Shown here piece by piece: positions 61,715 through 64,000 of a DNA stretch of 64,000 nt (the stretch's first letter is position 1; the number at the start of each line of letters is the position of its first letter). Position numbers and translations under genes: made by a program. The notes under the pieces are model-generated. The model saw nothing but the letters and a program-made list of their open reading frames with translations. It searched no databases and had not been told where the DNA came from. The DNA comes from Clostridiaceae bacterium JG1575. Lineage in GTDB: Bacteria; Bacillota; Clostridia; Clostridiales; Clostridiaceae. The stretch covers positions 83,523 through 147,522 of the forward strand of contig LQGW01000062.1 of the NCBI GenBank assembly GCA_002838815.1. Direction: 5' to 3'.

Positions 61715-62413
61715 TTAAAATTGAAACAGCCGAAAAAGGGCTGCCGTGACCAAGAAGCCTAAAAGGGCTCCTGAGGCCACCTCATAAAAAGTATGCACTC
61801 GACTGTCCACTCGGCTTTGAGCAACAATCAGCGCCAACATGAAGCTCAGGGTCATGACGATGGGATTCACCGTCAAAAAACTCATCATGGTGGCAACGGC
61901 AAAGGCAACGGCGGTATGTCCCGAAGGCATCCCTCCGCGAAGAGGCGTTCCCTCCCCAAATTTGGCCTTGATCAGCAGCACCAACAAAGAGACAATGGCT
62001 AGTGCGGCAAAAATAAAATAGGGACTGGACGTACGCACCAAGGAAACCGTCGAAAAAGTCAATTGGGTCAACGGCTGCCAAAAGATCAAAATGCCCACCA
62101 CGACTGCTTGAAGAGCGGTGATGAATACCGCGGCCGCGGCCGCATTTTTGGCTTTGCGGATGAAGGGATGGAAATGATTGACCTTGGCGTCCATGGCTTC
62201 TTCCAAAGCAGTGTTAAAGAGCTCCGCCGCTAAGACTGAACCAATGCACACGAGGAGAATCAAAATCTCCACCTTCGTCAATCGGAAGATGAGGGAGGCC
62301 ACTATGACTAGGATCGCTGCAACCACATGGATCTGCATGTTGCGCTGACTTTGAATCGAAGACACTAAGCCATTGATGGCATCGTTGAAGCTGTCCAAAA
62401 GCGTCCGTTTCAT
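61715..62413 (-). CDS. Diacylglycerol/undecaprenol kinase-PAP2 phosphatase fusion
   Basis: The protein has 232 residues from ATG 62413, one base after the ybeY stop codon. The N-terminal half (about 1-120) is a DgkA kinase with three helices and ELFNTALEEAMD. The C-terminal half is a PAP2 phosphatase with GGMPSGHTAVAFA and SRVDSRVHTFYEVASGALLG. Together they could phosphorylate undecaprenol or diacylglycerol and dephosphorylate lipid pyrophosphates. The usual DgkA KD in ...AKDAAAGAV reads KNAAAAAV here. Fusions of this kind are known in Bacillota at the ybeY-dgkA-cdd locus. Confidence 0.9.
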   Translation of the reverse strand: MKRTLLDSFNDAINGLVSSIQSQRNMQIHVVAAILVIVASLIFRLTKVEILILLVCIGSVLAAELFNTALEEAMDAKVNHFHPFIRKAKNAAAAAVFITALQAVVVGILIFWQPLTQLTFSTVSLVRTSSPYFIFAALAIVSLLVLLIKAKFGEGTPLRGGMPSGHTAVAFAVATMMSFLTVNPIVMTLSFMLALIVAQSRVDSRVHTFYEVASGALLGFLVTAALFRLFQF

Positions 62414-62414
62414 C

Positions 62415-62918
62415 CTATCGACCCACCCCCACTTGCTCCATGATCTGTCGCTGAACTTCTTCCATATGGGCGCGATCCTGCTCTCTTTCGTGATCGTATC
62501 CCAATAGATGGAGTACAGAATGGACAAATAAAAAGACGGCTTCGCGCTTATGAGAATGTCCGTAGGCCACGGCCTGCTCCGACGCACGCTCCGTGCAGAT
62601 GAGTACTTCCCCTAAGAAGAGCATGCCTTCTTGGAAATATTCATCGCCCAAGGGCACCTGAGAATACGTCTTTTGAAAGGTTTCTCCTTCAGGGTATGAA
62701 AGGGCCGGAAAGGATAAAACATCCGTAACCTGATTCTTCCCGCGCGTTTCGTCATTGATCCTTTGAATCTCTTGGGATGAGACGAAGGATAAGGAGACGA
62801 CGGAATTCAAAGGGGCATCTTCGCGTCGTAAAAGAACGGTCAAGGCCTCTTCCATTTTCGGCCCCAATTCGTTCCACGACAAGGGAACCTGCGCCAACAA
62901 ACTTTCCAATACCACCAT
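62415..62918 (-). CDS. ybeY: Endoribonuclease YbeY
   Basis: This 167-residue metal-dependent RNase is involved in 16S rRNA 3' maturation and ribosome quality control. The zinc motif is HSVLHLLGYDHE (His-x3-His-x5-His), with TDVLSFPALS and GEVLICTERA before it. ATG 62918 follows AAAGGAGCAAGAG. It is coupled to the DgkA-PAP2 gene. The phoH gene often found upstream is not here; yqeY and rpsU are instead. Confidence 0.96.
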   Translation of the reverse strand: MVVLESLLAQVPLSWNELGPKMEEALTVLLRREDAPLNSVVSLSFVSSQEIQRINDETRGKNQVTDVLSFPALSYPEGETFQKTYSQVPLGDEYFQEGMLFLGEVLICTERASEQAVAYGHSHKREAVFLFVHSVLHLLGYDHEREQDRAHMEEVQRQIMEQVGVGR

Positions 62919-63003
62919 CTCTTGCTCCTTTCCCTTGAGAGGATCCCAAGGTGGGGTCTTTCTCTTATCATACTACAAACAACGTTGGTTTTTGGAGGAA
63001 AAA

Positions 63004-63031
63004 AGACCTATCCCCCATTGGGGATAAGTCT
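63004..63031 (-). terminator. Terminator of rpsU-yqeY
   Basis: On the minus strand, AGACTTATCCCC, loop AATG, GGGGATAGGTCT followed by TTTTTTCC. It starts 3 bases after the yqeY stop codon. Confidence 0.92.
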
Positions 63032-63033
63032 CT

Positions 63034-63480
63034 TTAGTTTGATAGAAATTCTTTGACCAGCTCGTTGACTTTGCGTCCGTCCGCTCTTCCCTGGGTCAGG
63101 GGGCGAAGGGCGCCCATGAGTCGGCCCATATCTTTCATGTTATTTGCGCCCAGTTTTTCTGCTTCCTGTTGGATGAGCGCGGTAATTTCTTCCGGTGTCA
63201 TCTGCTGGGGCAGGTACTTCAACAGCGTCTCAATTTCAAAATTGGCTTTGTCCACCAAATCCTGGCGGCCGCCCCGAATGAATTCGGGCAGGGCTTCCCG
63301 GCGCTGCTTGACTTCCCGGGCCAGGACCGTCAAGACGTCCTCATCGGTGGCCGGACTCATTTGGGTCTTTTCCACCTGAAGAACCGCCGCTTTGGCCTGA
63401 CTGAGAATGTTGCTAAGATCCTTGTTTTTGTCCTTCATGGCTTGGATCCAGTCCTTTTGAAGGGTTTCTTTCAACGTCAT
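63034..63480 (-). CDS. yqeY: GatB/YqeY domain protein
   Basis: This 148-residue protein has the fold of the GatB tail domain. It starts MTLKETLQKDWIQAMKDKNK from ATG 63480, after AGGTGGACGT; an upstream ATG at 63501 overlaps rpsU. LLKYLPQQMTPEEI and MGRLMGALRPLTQGRADGRKVNELV are typical. It may bind tRNA or act with amidotransferases; this is not established. It is 21 bases downstream of rpsU, the common order. Confidence 0.96.
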   Translation of the reverse strand: MTLKETLQKDWIQAMKDKNKDLSNILSQAKAAVLQVEKTQMSPATDEDVLTVLAREVKQRREALPEFIRGGRQDLVDKANFEIETLLKYLPQQMTPEEITALIQQEAEKLGANNMKDMGRLMGALRPLTQGRADGRKVNELVKEFLSN

Positions 63481-63501
63481 ACGTCCACCTGACTCGTTCA
63501 A

Positions 63502-63678
63502 TTACTTGAACTTTCTCTTTCTGGCAGCTTCCGACTTCTTCTTTCTTTTGACACTCGGCTTTTCGTAGTGCTCTCTCTTGCGGACTTCACTAAGAACTCC
63601 AGCTCTGGCGCACTTCTTTTTAAATCTTCTGAGAGCCGATTCCAATGATTCGTTCTCTCCGACTTTGATTTCTGACAT
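63502..63678 (-). CDS. rpsU: 30S ribosomal protein S21
   Basis: This 58-residue protein starts [20 protein letters not shown] and ends in a very basic tail ([16 protein letters not shown]), typical of S21. ATG 63678 follows GGAGGGAGGG. A strong promoter lies 70 bases upstream and yqeY follows in the same transcript. The gene is shorter than 60 codons and is easily missed. Confidence 0.98.
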   Translation of the reverse strand: MSEIKVGENESLESALRRFKKKCARAGVLSEVRKREHYEKPSVKRKKKSEAARKRKFK

Positions 63679-63748
63679 GATTTATCCCTCCCTCCGCTAG
63701 CAAAAACTCTTGATTTTTAGCCCTGCGGGGCAAAATAACACATCAGTA

Positions 63749-63777
63749 ATTATACACCAGGACCCTATGAAGGTCAA
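63749..63777 (-). promoter_or_regulatory. Promoter of rpsU-yqeY
   Basis: On the minus strand, TTGACC (63772-63777), 17 bases and TATAAT (63749-63754). It is one of the best-matched promoters in the window. The leader contains a small GC-rich hairpin (GCCCC/GGGGC-type, near 63721-63731). Confidence 0.85.
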
Positions 63778-63907
63778 GCATTCATCTTTTGGGGATAGTG
63801 TCAACTTTGTAGGGTTCCAATTGATGTGAGACCTAAAAGAAAAAATAAAGAGCAAATTCCTATATACTGTTTATCACAACACAAACTGAAAAAGGAAGAT
63901 GCTCTCT

Positions 63908-64000
63908 ATGAAAAACAGCTTATCACAAACCCAGCGGTATTTACCACACACTGACAGTGCCAACTTACTGTCGGTTCAGATATCGAGGGGACCCTGGCTG
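63908..64000 (+). CDS. N-terminus of an unidentified gene, possibly a transposase
   Basis: An open frame starts at ATG 63908, 9 bases after GGAAG, and runs off the right edge after 31 codons (MKNSLSQTQRYLPHTDSANL ...). Upstream DNA (about 63790-63900) is AT-rich with a TATACT hexamer, unlike the adjacent rpsU region. This abrupt change after a ribosomal-protein promoter would fit the left end of an insertion sequence. The fragment is too short to name a family. Confidence 0.35.
   Translation, partial: MKNSLSQTQRYLPHTDSANLLSVQISRGPWL

Overview
The window looks like a housekeeping stretch of chromosome from a Gram-positive anaerobe of the Clostridia (Bacillota). Several things point there: a SCIFF ranthipeptide gene with its radical SAM maturase, a fused SecDF, a bifunctional Rel/SpoT, a HemZ-type radical SAM protein, pyruvate phosphate dikinase next to dgt-dnaG-rpoD, AGGAGG-type ribosome binding sites and TATAAT promoters. 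The DNA is of intermediate GC. Nearly all genes lie on the minus strand. No rRNA, tRNA, CRISPR array or prophage was seen. A possible insertion-sequence gene enters at the extreme right edge.

Layout, left to right. 1-3.1 kb: an Eco57I-like DNA methyltransferase cut by the window edge, a folate cyclodeaminase-like gene and a membrane protein. 3.1-10.6 kb: aspS, hemZ, an MBL hydrolase, dtd, rsh and apt; hisS, often found between hemZ and aspS, is missing. 10.8-11.4 kb: a lone CarD-like regulator on the plus strand. 11.5-20.7 kb: ruvA-ruvB-queA-tgt, then yajC-scfA(SCIFF)-scfB-secDF, where a modified-peptide system sits inside the Sec accessory operon. 20.8-28.2 kb: pseudouridine catabolism (psuK-psuG), a zinc-ribbon membrane protein, yebC, and hflX-nucleotidyltransferase-yigZ. 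28.3-32.3 kb (plus): hpt, a class A PBP with a Thr/Pro repeat tail, and ogt. 32.4-42.3 kb: tkt, yaaA, hemW, lepA, rpsT, holA, a shortened comEC and a small sigma factor. 42.6-48.3 kb: a SpoU methyltransferase preceded by a strongly structured probable RNA, two related cell-wall proteins (NlpC/P60 and 3D), msrA and small genes. 48.4-58.5 kb: rnpB, nif3-like, trmK, a membrane protein, rpoD, dnaG, dgt and ppdK. 58.8-63.7 kb: small genes, recO, era, cdd, a DgkA-PAP2 fusion, ybeY, yqeY and rpsU.

Most genes serve translation, tRNA modification, replication and repair, purine salvage and the cell envelope. The parts most worth a second look are: the SCIFF cassette with a hairpin between precursor and maturase; the structured RNA candidate at about 43.6-43.87 kb (minus); the exact JAMM metal-binding motif in the N-terminal domain of HflX; a WalR-like box next to the NlpC/P60 gene; a RecO lacking its zinc module; and the sigma-factor/short-ComEC pair. 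Everything here was read by eye, with no database search.
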